A stretch of DNA of 64,000 bases, taken from assembly GCF_958979055.1 (NCBI RefSeq), contig NC_084895.1:1660001-1724000 (forward strand), in the 5' to 3' direction. This DNA is from Alnus glutinosa. Its lineage: Eukaryota; Streptophyta; Magnoliopsida; Fagales; Betulaceae. The notes under the pieces are model-generated. The model made no database searches. It had not been told where the DNA came from and was given only the letters and a program-made list of their open reading frames with translations. This document shows, piece by piece, positions 23,057 to 34,274 of the stretch (positions are counted from its first letter, which is position 1; each line of letters begins with the position of its first letter). The position numbers and the translations under genes were made by a program.

Positions 23057-25075
23057 ATGGCTGAGATTGCAACAATTTTTCTCTCTCCCTTTCTCCAACA
23101 GTTTTTCGAAAGATTGGCATCTGGGAAGTTCATTGACTTCTTTCAGCAACGAAAACTCTCCCATGGACTCCTAAAGAAGTTGAAGACAACATTCCTTACC
23201 CTCAACGCAGCGTTTGAAGATGCGGAGGAGTTGCAAGTCATGAAGCCTGCTGTGAAAGAGTGGCTTGATGAGCTGAAAGATGCAATATATGATGCAGAGG
23301 ACATCTTGGATGAGATTGCTACTGAAGCCTTGCCAAGCGAGTTGGATGCTGAATTTCAAACCACTGCAAGCAAGGTACGAAAGTTGCCCATCTCTGCTTT
23401 TCGTAATTCTCTTGTCCAACAAATAGAGCCAAAGATAAAAGAGATACTTGGCAGACTAGAATCTCTAGCACAACAAAAGGATCTTATAGGTCTGAAAGAA
23501 GGTGTTAGACGTAAGTCATCTGAAAGATTGCCCACAACTTCTTTAGTTGAAGAATCTGATATTTGTGGTAGGAATGATGAAAAGGAAGCAATCATTAAAA
23601 TGTTGCTCTCAGATGATATAAGCAGCAATGAGATGTGTGTAATTGTCATAGTCGGCATGGGGGGAATTGGCAAGACCACCCTTGCTCAATCTGTATACAA
23701 AAACGACAAGGTGAATGAGCACTTTAACATTGATGCATGGGTTTACGTTTCAGAAGAATTTGACGTGTTCAAGGTAACGAAAATAATTTTGGAGGTAGTA
23801 ACTTTGTCACCTTTTGATGTTACTGATCTAAATCAGCTTCAACTTAAACTAAAAGAGTGTTTAGTGGGGAAGAAGTTTCTACTTGTATTAGATGATGTTT
23901 GGAATGAAAATTATGTTCACTGGGAAGTCCTAAGCAAACCTTTTAAATTTGGAGCGCAAGGAAGTAAGGTCATCGTAACAACACGCAATCGTTCTGTTGC
24001 ATCAGTTATGCGTGCTAGTTCAACTCATCCTCTAAAGGAGTTACCAGAAGAAGATTGTTGGTCATTATTTGCAAAACATGCATTCCATGATGGCAACTCT
24101 AATGCACATGGAGAGTTAGAAGTAATAGGTAGAAAAATCATCGAAAAGTGCGGAGGCCTTCCATTAGCAGTCAAGACAATTTGTGCTTTATTAAGATCTA
24201 AACCAGATGTTGATGAATGGGAAAAGATATTGAAGAGTGAATTATGGGATTTGCCAATTGATGAGATGAACATTCTTCCTGCTCTAAGATTAAGCTACAA
24301 ATATCTCCCATCACATCTAAAGCGATGCTTTGCTTACAGCTCAATCTTTCCAAAGAATTATGCTTTCAAAAAAGACCAATTAATCATGTTATGGATGGCA
24401 GAAGGTTTCCTCCAGCAACGCAAAAGCAAAACAATGGAAGAAGTTGGTAATGAGTATTTCTTCACTCTAGAATCAAGATCATTATTTCAAAAATCTAGTG
24501 ACGACAAGTCGCGTTTTAAAATGCATGATCTTGTGAGTGATTTAACAAAATTTATATCTAGACAATTTATTTTAAGATTGGAGGGTGATTGTTTTCCTAA
24601 AATTGAAAACAATACTCGCCACTTGTCCTATTTTTCCAAACAAAATTTTCATAGCTTGAAGAAGTTTGAGACCCTTCACAAGGCTAAGAGGTTGCGCACT
24701 TTCCTACATTTAGATATGCGTAGTTCCAAGGCTGTGCACTTGATCAATATAAAAGTAGTACATGATTTGTTGCCGACATTAAGATGCTTACGGGTGCTTT
24801 CTCTGTCAAACTATCAGAACATTACAGAATTGCCAGATTCAATTGACGAATTTAAATATCTACGTTACTTGGACCTTTCTTTCACGAGTGTTAAAAGATT
24901 GCCCAATTTTATATGTAAGTTGTGCAATTTGCAAACATTAATTTTATTAAATTGTATAGTGCTCTCTTCACTACCAAGAGATGTGTGGAAACTCATTAAT
25001 TTACGTCATCTTGATATTACCGAAACTGGAATAAAAGAAATGCCAATACAACTCGGTAGACAAAAATGCCACTAG
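23057..25075 (+). CDS. CC-NB-ARC resistance protein (CNL), LRR part cut off by a stop
   Basis: The ATG at 23057 (M-A-E-I-A-T) is preferred over an in-frame ATG 19 codons upstream because CNL proteins of this group begin this way. The 672-residue product has an Rx-type coiled coil (about 1-150, with E-D-I-L-D-E at 81-86), P-loop G-M-G-G-I-G-K-T-T (200-208), RNBS-A (about 223-240), kinase-2 L-L-V-L-D-D-V-W (275-282), RNBS-B (302-310), G-L-P-L-A (367-371), [15 protein letters not shown] (424-433), and M-H-D (489-491). These are all the residues needed for nucleotide binding and switching. LRRs begin near 575. The frame ends at TAG 25073-25075, where related proteins continue, and homology goes on in the same frame. 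Such proteins are intracellular immune receptors. Without the LRR this copy could act only as a truncated NB-ARC protein, or is a pseudogene. Confidence 0.9.
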   Translation: MAEIATIFLSPFLQQFFERLASGKFIDFFQQRKLSHGLLKKLKTTFLTLNAAFEDAEELQVMKPAVKEWLDELKDAIYDAEDILDEIATEALPSELDAEFQTTASKVRKLPISAFRNSLVQQIEPKIKEILGRLESLAQQKDLIGLKEGVRRKSSERLPTTSLVEESDICGRNDEKEAIIKMLLSDDISSNEMCVIVIVGMGGIGKTTLAQSVYKNDKVNEHFNIDAWVYVSEEFDVFKVTKIILEVVTLSPFDVTDLNQLQLKLKECLVGKKFLLVLDDVWNENYVHWEVLSKPFKFGAQGSKVIVTTRNRSVASVMRASSTHPLKELPEEDCWSLFAKHAFHDGNSNAHGELEVIGRKIIEKCGGLPLAVKTICALLRSKPDVDEWEKILKSELWDLPIDEMNILPALRLSYKYLPSHLKRCFAYSSIFPKNYAFKKDQLIMLWMAEGFLQQRKSKTMEEVGNEYFFTLESRSLFQKSSDDKSRFKMHDLVSDLTKFISRQFILRLEGDCFPKIENNTRHLSYFSKQNFHSLKKFETLHKAKRLRTFLHLDMRSSKAVHLINIKVVHDLLPTLRCLRVLSLSNYQNITELPDSIDEFKYLRYLDLSFTSVKRLPNFICKLCNLQTLILLNCIVLSSLPRDVWKLINLRHLDITETGIKEMPIQLGRQKCH

Positions 25076-26743
25076 ATGTTGACTAAATTTATCGTCGGCA
25101 AAGGTAGTGGGTTGTGCATTGGAGAGTTAGAAAAACTCACAAATCTCTGGGGATCACTTTCAATATTGGAGCTCCAAAATGTTGAATCTCCTACTGATGT
25201 TCTGAATGCAACAAGCTTAAGGAATAAAAAGTATCTCGAAGAGTTGGTATTGGGATGAAAATATGGAAATAGATTTTCAGAAGGTCAAAGAAGTGTACTG
25301 GATAGTCTCCGACCCCATACAAACTTGAAAAGTCTCACTATCCAATCCTACGGTGGTAAAAGCTTTTCAGATTGGGTAGGGCATCCTTCATTCTCTAATG
25401 TAGCATCTCTTTATCTAGAAAGCTGTAAATATTGCAGTAGCTTGCCACTGCTTGGGCAACTACCCTCTCTGCAAAACCTTTCTATTGTTGGGTTTGATGA
25501 AGTTGTTAGAGTGGGTCATGAATTTTGTGGCAGCAGTTCTTCTTCAGTTAAGCCATTTGCTGCCCTTAAAGTTCTTAGGATGGAGGTGATGCCAAAGTGG
25601 GAGGAATGGGTTTCTTTTGGTGACGAAAATGGAGGTGGAGCTTTTCCTCAACTTGAAAAGCTTTCTATTAGGGAATGTCCTAAGCTATCAGGAGGGTTGC
25701 CGGTCCATCTGTCTTCTTTATCCAAACTTGATATTATTAATTGTCCACAGTTGGTAGCTCTACTCCCATTGACTCCTACTATTTGTGAATTGGAGCTCAG
25801 CGATTGTAATGAGATGTTGTTAAAGGAATTGCCAACTAAAATGGAGAAGCACATAATTAAAGGATTTAATGCCATGCAGTCCTTACCGAAAGGAATGATA
25901 GACTCCGACGGCGATCTTCCCTTCTCTGCATTAAAAACCGTTGAGATAGACCGTTGTAAGAAGTTAGAGCTCTCAACACACCTGGACTATTCATCCCTTG
26001 AAAACTTGTGTTTACGGGATTGTGGTTCTCTCAAGTCCTTTCCATTAGATTTATTCCCGAAGCTTTATCACATCGAAATCTATAGGTGTAAAAATTTGGA
26101 ATCTCTTACCGTTCCAGAAAATAATGAACATGATTTAGTCACCTTGCATATTCATCTCTCTCATTGCCCTAATTTTGTTTCTTTCCCAAAAGGAGGATTG
26201 CGTGCCCCCAACCTTACATCCTTAAGGATCAGTGATTGTGAGAATCTGAAATCACTTCCTGAAAAAATGCACATACTCCTTCTATCTCTTGAGAGATTGC
26301 ATATAACATATTGTCCAGAAATTGAGTTGTTTCCTGTAGGACAGTTGCTGCCTTCCAATCTGGAATCAATTTACATTACTGGTTGTGAGAAACTCATTGT
26401 GAGTCGGATGCAATGGGGTTTGCAGAACCTGCCCATTCTTAAACATTTCTCAATCGGTGGCAAAAATAAAGATTTGGAGTCTTTCCCAGAAACACAGTTG
26501 CTGCCCACTAGTCTGACCTATCTTTTCATCTTGGACTTTCCAAATTTGAAATCTTTGGACAAGAAGGGGCTTCAACACCTCATTGCTCTTGAAGAATTCC
26601 ATATCTGGAACTGCCCTAAGCTCGAGTACATGCCAGAGCAAGGGTTACCTGCCTCCCTTTCTATTCTAGAAATCTTCAACTGTCCTTTGTTGAAGAAAGA
26701 ATGGCGCAAGATTGCTCACGTCGAACATATACAGATTGAATAA
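25076..26743 (+). pseudogene. LRR half of the CNL gene, behind two in-frame stops
   Basis: The reading frame of 23057-25075 continues unchanged to TAA at 26741-26743, interrupted only by TAG (25073-25075) and TGA (25256-25258, where the paralogue at 30245 has a Trp codon). No frameshift is needed. The roughly 555 codons encode about 20 irregular plant LRRs with repeated L-x-x-L-x-I-x-x-C-x-x-L-x-x-L-P patterns (for example C-P-K-L-S-G-G-L-P near 25675). Read through both stops the protein would be 1228 residues, normal for this class. Compared with the paralogue at 30157 it lacks about 18 codons near 25915. Confidence 0.9.
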
Positions 26744-27191
26744 GCTACAAGTCTAGCAAGATTTTTCCAATTTCAGTACGTGCACTTTTCAACCATCTAA
26801 TTTTATCAATATATTTATCCAATCTCTTTTAATTTGCTTAGTTGTTGTCTTTGATAAAACAGAATGCTATGCTCACTTCACTATTCCGGATTGAGGATGC
26901 TCCGAATTAACTCCATAGAGAATTGGGGATGCTCCAAATAGCAAGGTATGTTTCCATGATTTGTCTTTCTATAAATCTTGATATTACTGTAAATTCTCAA
27001 TTCCTTTTTTACAGGATCATTTTTTGTTGTCAAAATTAGTATATTGTCCAATTTTTTTAGATTTGAACTTTTTCTTAGAATAGAAAGACCGAGACAAGTA
27101 AGTCAACGATTGACCTTATATACCTGTAGCTGATTTTTAGTGTACAACTTCTTTGTTTGCTCCTTCTTCTTTCTTTCTTTCTTTCTTTCTT

Positions 27192-27228
<37 letters not shown>

Positions 27229-27493
27229 CTCGTCTCTCACATAATTAAACCCTTAAAAAATCGATATTTCCTATTATGATTTGAAGCATAAACCAACTAC
27301 TTCCTTTTTCCATTCCTTAATAACTTCAAAGCCACAATCTTTTCGCTAAACTTTGGTACCGATTAAGCATAGAAACATGTTGTGCAGCTGTCCAATGTTG
27401 GCGAGGTTGATAACTATATATTGGTGAACAACCTAAAACATTTTTACTTGAAAAAAAAGTCAAATATTCCCTATGATATCTAATAACTCAAAT
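26744..27493. other. 3' flank of the CNL gene
   Basis: Similar to 31810-31884 plus 32118-32150 after the second LRR pseudogene. It holds the uninterrupted site CAACCATCTAATTTT at 26790-26804, which is split by an insertion in the other copy. A CTTT/T-run microsatellite spans about 27165-27228. Confidence 0.6.
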
Positions 27494-27496
27494 TAA

Positions 27497-28342
27497 TGCT
27501 CCGTTTGTTTCGGCGTAAAATGATTTCGGCATTTTCCGGTGTTTGGTAGGGGCGAAAATAATAGTCAACCAGAAAATGATTTCTGTTTGACCAAAAATGC
27601 TTAGTAAATTTCGAAAAATGATTTACGCTTTTTAAAAGCGTAAATCGTTTTCCGAAGACGCCAGACGCAGTCGATCTATTTTAAACGACACAGTCGACCT
27701 TCACGTTCAAGCAGCCGACCACCATCGAAATATTGCCGGTTTCGGAATCCGACAACATCCGGTTAATGTCTCCGGAATCTGGCGACGGAATCCGGCCACC
27801 TTCGCCGGAATCCGGTCAGCCAGATTCCGGCAACCAATCTGACCGGAATCCGGCAGACCGGCCGGATTCCGGCCATCTGACCGAATCTGGCCAGAGAGGC
27901 CGGATCCCGGCCGGCCCTGGCCAGAGTGGCCGGATTCCTGCCGGCCCTAGCCAGAGAGGCCGGTTCCCGGCCGGCCCTGGCCAGATGGCCGAAATCCGGC
28001 TATCCCAGATTCCGACGAAACTGTCCGGATTTCGGCCTTTATCTCGAATTCTGGCTATATTAGCCGGAATCAGGTAAAAATTGTCAGAATCTTGTCGGTC
28101 AGTAACCAAATCTCGTCATCGATGATTTTTATATTATTTAACATTAATATTTTTATGTTGTAAATAAAAATTGATTTTTATAAGTTAATATGATTGAATA
28201 AAAATATTAAAAAATATTTGCGATTTTCCGTACGCGCCAAACACCAGAAAATGCTTTCGACGGAAAATAGTTTCCTGAAAAATGACTTCCCTGAAACCAT
28301 TTTACAACGGAAATCATTTTACGTCGAAACAAAATGGAGACA
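27497..28342. mobile_element. Non-autonomous TIR element with CCGG-rich core, copy 2
   Basis: Same left end as 19873 (TGCTCCGTTTGTTTCGGCGT) and same inner right end (CATTTTACGTCGAAACAAA), but the last bases on the right have diverged (ATGGAGACA). The hairpin is present at about 27610-27655 with the central G/C pairs swapped relative to copy 1. The core 27740-28080 uses CCGGAAT and GGCCGG units in different order from copy 1. No transposase is present. Because the right end is altered, the TTA/TAA duplication cannot be confirmed. Confidence 0.75.
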
Positions 28343-28357
28343 CGTTTTTTTAACCTA

Positions 28358-28662
28358 CTATTTTCGGCACTTTTGCAATTATACGTTCAAAGTTTTAAAA
28401 GTTGCAATGTCGGGTTCCCGTATTTCAAAAGTTTGTAATGTCACTCTTACTGTTAGGTGAAATGTCCTTTATACCCCTAAAACAATTAAAAATACAAAAT
28501 TACTCTTAAGAAAATATATATATATATATGCGTAACTGCTATTATTGTTAAAACGAGAAGCTTCATTTCATAAATATGTCTACGTACATGTAACTAGTAA
28601 ATGATATGTTCATTCAATATGTGATCAAATGTTACAAACTTTACAGTTCAAGATAAATAGTT
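28358..28662 (+). repeat. Left arm of a long inverted repeat
   Basis: This 305-bp stretch from TTTCGGCACTTTTGCAATTA to AGTTCAAGATAAAT reappears inverted at 32999-33592, where it is split by about 250 extra bases. The arms enclose a direct-repeat block and the LRR pseudogene. Confidence 0.85.
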
Positions 28663-28864
28663 TATGCCGATAAAGAAAACTTAGTTTATCGTAGCGCTTA
28701 TAAAGATTCCAAAGATACATTTCATGCAATTGGTAAGAATATGGTTTCAAATAAGTTAGAAATTCTTTTTGGCACAAAGAAAATCATGCATTAAAAAATT
28801 GCAAATTAGGCTTCGTATGCCTCCTAGTACCCATTCATGGATCTTTTCAAGTAAATTCAACTTA
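28663..28864. other. Spacer inside the inverted repeat
   Basis: About 200 bases, nothing recognised. Confidence 0.3.
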
Positions 28865-30150
28865 GTATTCCAATAAGATTATCAATAAGCCAATTGTTTT
28901 ATTTAATTAATTGGATTTGCTTTTCTGAGTACCGATTGTGGCAAAAATTGTTGGTCTCTTACAAAAAGGCATGTGGAAATAATGGAACCTTTACTAGTTG
29001 CTTCAACTGCGAAGTAAATTTGCTTCTACTGGAACTGATGTTCTCTTTGAATATCATGCTAGACATTGATTTTATTTGGAAAAAATATAAAAAAGCCACA
29101 TGAAATAACAACAGTTTTTAAAATAGCACCATTAAGTGATAAGTGTGCTAAAGTGATACATCAAACTACCAAGGTGTGTAAAAAATGCCACTATTTTTTT
29201 TTTTAATAAAAGATTAATAAAATAAAAAAACTAAACTAAACTATTTTTTTAAACAAAAAAAAAAAAACAAGAAAAAAAAACCCGAGGGGGTGGATTAATA
29301 CAACTATTTTTTTGGATAAATGCAAAATTAGTTCATGTAATTGGCCTAAATTACAAATTGCTCTCTGTGGTATACAAAGTAATTTAGAGGTTATCGGGGT
29401 AGGCCAAAATAATAATTTAGTTCATGTAGTCAATTTTCGTCAAAACAATTGACAAATTCCATTAGTATGCCTTGTCAACATCAATAGAATGATGATACTA
29501 ACAAAGTGTCTCGCCATGAATTGTTTGTATATACTCCCTGTCAAAAGGTTGTAAATTGTCTACCTATGAAAATGATGAGCTCTGCTCATTAACATTTCAC
29601 ATTTCACATTTCACATTTTGTGTATAATCTCATACTAATATGACAATTGGGCTAGGCTTGTTTACTTCCAACTCCTTGATATTTGGGAGACTAGAAAATT
29701 CAAAAGTTGAAACTTGTGATAAGGAAATTTTAAACTTATCGCCTTATGAACTATTTATCTATTTATCTTCATGTCTTGTTGTCTATGCATGTTTTGGAGA
29801 CTAAATAAGAAAGCGATGCATTTTTACAGTCAAAAAACTCTAGAGTTTGACTTTGGTGGATGTGCATTATGTAAGTTCTATAATCATTATTCTTTCCACC
29901 ATTAGTTTTTATACCATAGATGCTTCATTATGTACTTCTGGCCTTAACCTTTTGTATATCAAACCTTTAAAAAAAAAAAAAAAATGTTGCTATACATCTA
30001 AGACGAACCAAATGGTAGCTATACCTGATGATTGTATACCATCTCAGTAATGTGTAATTTGAAACTTAAGGGCCTTTCAGTGATTATTCCTTGTCATATG
30101 TTTTTTGATTGACTAGTTTCTTGTAATATAACTGGGGGCCATATTTGCCC
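28865..30150 (+). repeat. Direct duplication block A, copy 1
   Basis: Collinear with 34275-35412 over its whole length. Landmarks: TTAATTAATTGGATTTGC (28906), CTTCTACTGGAACTGATG (29023), TTGCATTATGTAAGTTC (29863 region), TATAACTGGGGG-CATATTTG (30127). Non-coding. A third, partial copy of its right part lies at about 33925-34055. Confidence 0.85.
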
Positions 30151-30156
30151 CCAGTT

Positions 30157-31835
30157 AATATTGGAGCTCCAAAATATTGAATCTCCCACTGATGTTTTGA
30201 ATGCAACAAGTTTAAGGGATAAAAAGTATCTCGAAGAATTGGTATTGGGATGGAAATATGGTAATAATTTTTCAAAAAGTCAAAGAAGTGTACTCAATAG
30301 TTTCCAACCCCATTCAAACTTGAAAAGTCTCACCATCGAATCCTATAATGGTAAAAGTTTTTCAGATTGGGTAAGGCATCTTTCATTCTCGAATGTAACA
30401 TCTCTTTTTCTAGAAAGCTGTAAATATTGCAGCAGCTTGCCACCCTTTAGGCAACTATCCTATCTGCAAAACCTCTCTATTTTTGGGTTTGATGAAGTTG
30501 TTAGAGTGGGTCTTGAGTTTTGCAGTAGCGGTTCTTCTTCATTTAAGCCATTTGCTGCCCTTAAAGTTCTTAGATTGGAGGAGATGCCAAAGTGGGAGGA
30601 ATGAGTTTCTTTTGGTGACGAAAATGGAGGTGGAGCTTTTCCACAACTTGAGAAGCTTTATATTAGGGAATGTCCTAAGCTAACAGGAGGGTTGCCGGTC
30701 CATCTTTCTTCTTTATCCAAACTTGATATTATTAAATGTCCGCAGCTGGTGGCTCCATTCCCATTGACTCCTACTATTCGTGAATTGGAGCTTAGCGATT
30801 GTAATGAGATGCTGTTAAAGGAATTGCCAACTAGAATGGAGAAGCTCGTAATTAAAGGATTTAATGCCTTGGAGTCCTTATCAGAATGAATGATAGACTC
30901 CAATAGCAGTCTTCAAGAGTTACAAATCTATTATTGTTCTTAACTTACGTCCCTTCCAAAAGATGTTCTTCCCTCTACATTAAAAATCCTTGATATTTTC
31001 AAATGTATGAAGTTAAAGCTCTCAACACACTTGGACTATTCATCCCTTGAAAAATTATGTTTGTGGTATTGTGTTTTTCTCAAGTCCTTTCCATTAGATT
31101 TATTCCCAAAGCTTTTTCACATCCAAATCAATGAGTGTAGCAATCTGGAATCTCTTACCGTTCTAGAAAATTATGAACATGATTTAGTCACCTTGCAGAT
31201 TTATATCTCTTGTTGCTCTAATTTTGTATCTTTTCCAAAAGGAGGATTCTGCGCCCCCAACCTTACATCGTTAGGAATCAGTTATTGTGAGAATATGAAA
31301 TTACTTCCTGAAAAAATGCAAATACTCCTGTCTCTTGAGAGATTGCATATAAGATACTGTCCAGAAGTTAAGTCGTTTCCTGAAGGGGGTTTGCCTTCCA
31401 ATCTGAACTCAATTGACATCAAGGGTTGTGAGAAATTCATTTCGAGTCGGATGGGATGGGGTTTGCAGAACCTGCCCATTCTTAAACATTTCTCAATCGG
31501 TGGCGAAAATGAAGATTTGGAGTCTTTTCCAGAGGCACAGTTGCTACACACCAGTCTGACCTATCTTTCCATTGGGAACTTTCCAAATTTGAAATCTTTG
31601 GACAAGAAGGGGCTTCAACACCTCATTGCTCTTGAAGAATTGCGTATCTGGAGATGCCCTAAGCTCAAGTACATGCCACAATAGGGTTACCTGCCTCCCT
31701 TTCCATTCTAAAAAGCTACGATTGTCCTTTGTTAAAGAAAGAGTGGCAAAGTAAAAAAGGAAAAGAATGGCGCAAGATTTCTCACATCGAACAAATATTG
31801 ATTGATTACAATGGACTGAATAAGTTGCAAGTATA
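30157..31835 (+). pseudogene. LRR-only CNL pseudogene
   Basis: Homologous to 25160-26760 (LRR part plus start of the 3' flank) of the CNL gene, with no NB-ARC in front. It starts abruptly inside the LRR at a hairpin junction. Damage: Trp to TGA at about 30602, TGA at about 30888, TAA at about 30942, and a stop at 31682 near the end. It keeps about 18 codons near 30910-30965 that the other copy has lost, so both derive from a longer LRR ancestor. No promoter is expected. Confidence 0.9.
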
Positions 31836-31884
31836 GCAAGATTTCTCCAATTTCGGTATGTGCACTTTTCAACCATCTAATTTT

Positions 31885-32117
31885 TTTATTTTTATTTTTT
31901 TAATTTTTAATTTTTTAATTTTATTTTTTATTTTATGAATAAAAGCTTTCATTGAACAACAATCAAATACTACACTCCAGTAAAGCGTGGAACACAATAC
32001 CAAACGGAATACAACAAACCTTAGGCCACAAAACAAGCCTGAACACCATCAAATAAACTGCATCCTCAAAAAGGAGCAGAAAATAACAAAGCCAAACAGG
32101 CCAAAACAAACCAAGCC
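31885..32117 (-). mobile_element. Short LINE-type insertion with 15-bp target duplication
   Basis: CAACCATCTAATTTT occurs at 31870-31884 and 32118-32132, and only once in the paralogous flank at 26790-26804, which is the empty site. The inserted 233 bases begin with a T/A-rich run (a poly-A tail on the minus strand). They look like the 3' UTR of a LINE copied in minus orientation. No coding part is present. Confidence 0.8.
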
Positions 32118-32132
32118 CAACCATCTAATTTT

Positions 32133-32998
32133 ATCAATATATCACTTCAAAAATACTTTTTTTAAAACAAAAACTAAAAATTCTCTTTTCAAAAACATTA
32201 GTCTTGTATGTATATTTTTCACTATTAATTGTACTAACTCTAGAAGTCTTTTTACAGTTTTTCCTAGTTGTGGAAGTTTAATATTTTTTCTCTTTGTTAA
32301 TTACTTAGCCTTTCTTTTTCTTTTTTCTTTTTTTAATGATAATTACTTAGCTTTTTAATTCCTTGTAAATTTATATTGTTTTCTTATTGTTGATTTATTT
32401 TTTGAGACTAAAGGTCGCTAAACCCATGCTTCAGCACCAAGCCAGCCCATAAATATAAGGGCCCACAATATCACTGGGACGAGAGTTCCCGGCCTTCGCA
32501 GGCCTCAGAAACAATGTACCAGTCCGACTACTAATCTGCCTTGTAAAAGTGTGGTGCCAAATCGAATAACAGGAAAATTTTGGTTTCTTTTTATTTAATC
32601 GGAAGTGTAGGCTTTGAATTACCATTCAATACGTTTTCTTCTGCAAGCTGCTATAAGGGAAAAGGTAATCAATGATAGAAAAAGGATTTTCTTGTGGCTA
32701 CTGTGTGATCATTGTTAAGGTAGCTAGCTGACTTGATTTATGGTAAAAAAAAAAATGGCAGTTTGCTTGATATCTAGATGGCATTGAACCAATTGGAAGC
32801 TAGTTGCATTTTTCCGTCCTTTATTTTAGCACGCAAACAAGGGATTCTCTACTTGCATGCCTGATGCTAATGACGGGTACGCATTGTTAGAGTTTGCTCA
32901 ACCAACCGATGCTATTGTAGTTATATGTTTTTGTCACCTGAGTGGCCTATTCTGACATTGCTAGGTAGAATTTACTTATTTCATAGCCTAAACGGGTC
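32133..32998. other. Intergenic, no gene recognised
   Basis: A more GC-balanced patch at 32405-32580 contains no frame or motif that I recognise. It may be a repeat fragment. Confidence 0.35.
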
Positions 32999-33592
32999 AT
33001 TTATCTTGAACTATAAAGTTCGTAACATTTGATCATATATTGAATGAACATATATATCATTTACTAGTTACATGTACGTAGACATATTCATGAAATGAAG
33101 CTACTTGTTTTAACAATAATTGCAGATACGCATATTAGATATTTATTTTCCACATGTGATTTTTTCTTGTATAGACACGTGATCAATTCTGTTTTCTGTT
33201 AGACTGTTAGTTAGCTAGATATTCTGCTTAACTTGCGGTGCAAGTCTTGTAATCTATTATATATACTGCAAACTCATGTACAGTTGATTACTTTTGATAA
33301 TACAAGTCACAGGATACATTTTCCTCAGTTTTCTCTCTCTTATAGCTCATACTCAAGTCTGTGTTACGTTCTTCATTGATCATTCTACATCAAAATTCAA
33401 TATAAATATATATATTTTTTGTTTATTTTTTTTTAATTAGGAGTAATTTTGTATATTTAATTGTTTTAGGAGTAGAAGGGGCATTTTACTTAACAGTAGG
33501 AGTGACATTACAATTTACAAACTTTTTAAACATAGGAACCCAACCTTGCAACTTTTAAACTTCAAAGACATAATTGCAAAAGTGCCGAAACA
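32999..33592 (-). repeat. Right arm of the long inverted repeat, interrupted
   Basis: Inverse of 28358-28662. Pairing runs from GGGTCATTTATCTTGAACTA on the inside to GCAAAAGTGCCGAAA at 33592. It is split at about 33140-33395 by DNA absent from the left arm. Confidence 0.85.
33140..33395 (+). mobile_element. Insertion in the right inverted-repeat arm, possible solo LTR
   Basis: About 250 bases absent from the other arm. The inner part begins TGTTAGACTGTTAGTTAGC (33199) and ends TTGATCATTCTACA (about 33388), with a TATA-like TATTATATATACTGC and a short CT-rich part, as in small copia LTRs. A target duplication could not be proven. Confidence 0.4.
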
Positions 33593-33633
33593 GCAGAAGT
33601 AAGTGAAATTTTTTTGTTTTTTCATTTATTTCT

Positions 33634-33667
<34 letters not shown>

Positions 33668-34274
33668 CTGCAAAATAAAGTGTGTAGTGTGTGGAGTGAA
33701 CTTCCACTTGTTCTTACCCTTCCCCATTTAATTTACAAACACAATGATACTGAAATTTTGGTTTTATTAGATTATTTCAGATGACCAAAGCCAGTTTTGG
33801 TTCTAAAGTCATCTGATGATGGTGCTTGAAAGTGATCTTAGAGTAAGAGTCTGCAGGGAAGACTATCAAGAAAGTACGTATTTTTTTAGTAAGATATTAT
33901 TGTGTTCAATGTCACATTGGTTTACTTCTGCCCTTAACTTTTTGTATATTAATCCTACAAAAAATGAAAAATAAAAAAAAAAAGTTTCTATAAATCTAAG
34001 ACCAAATGGTAGCTATACCTAGTGATTGTATGCCATCTCAGTAGTTTGTAATTTCAGATGACCAAAGCCATCTGATGATGGTGCTTGGAAGCGTACCTCA
34101 TCTTAAAGTAAGAGACTGTGAAGACTATTAAGAAAGTAAGTATTTTTTTTTTTTTTTTTCCAATCACAGCTTTAACTTCCACCTTTGCCCCCACATTGTT
34201 TTGAAAGATATCTAGGCTTGCATGAGTTGGTCTTTGAGGAATATATATGTACTGCCAGATCGATATCACATTAT
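33593..34274 (+). repeat. Tandem duplicated spacer
   Basis: CAGATGACCAAAGCCA and CATCTGATGATGGTGCTTG occur near 33778-33828 and again at 34056-34088, each followed by AGTAAGAG and GAAGACTAT-AAGAAAGTA. Between them lies a partial copy of the right part of block A (about 33925-34055). T-run at 33638-33667. No gene. Confidence 0.6.
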
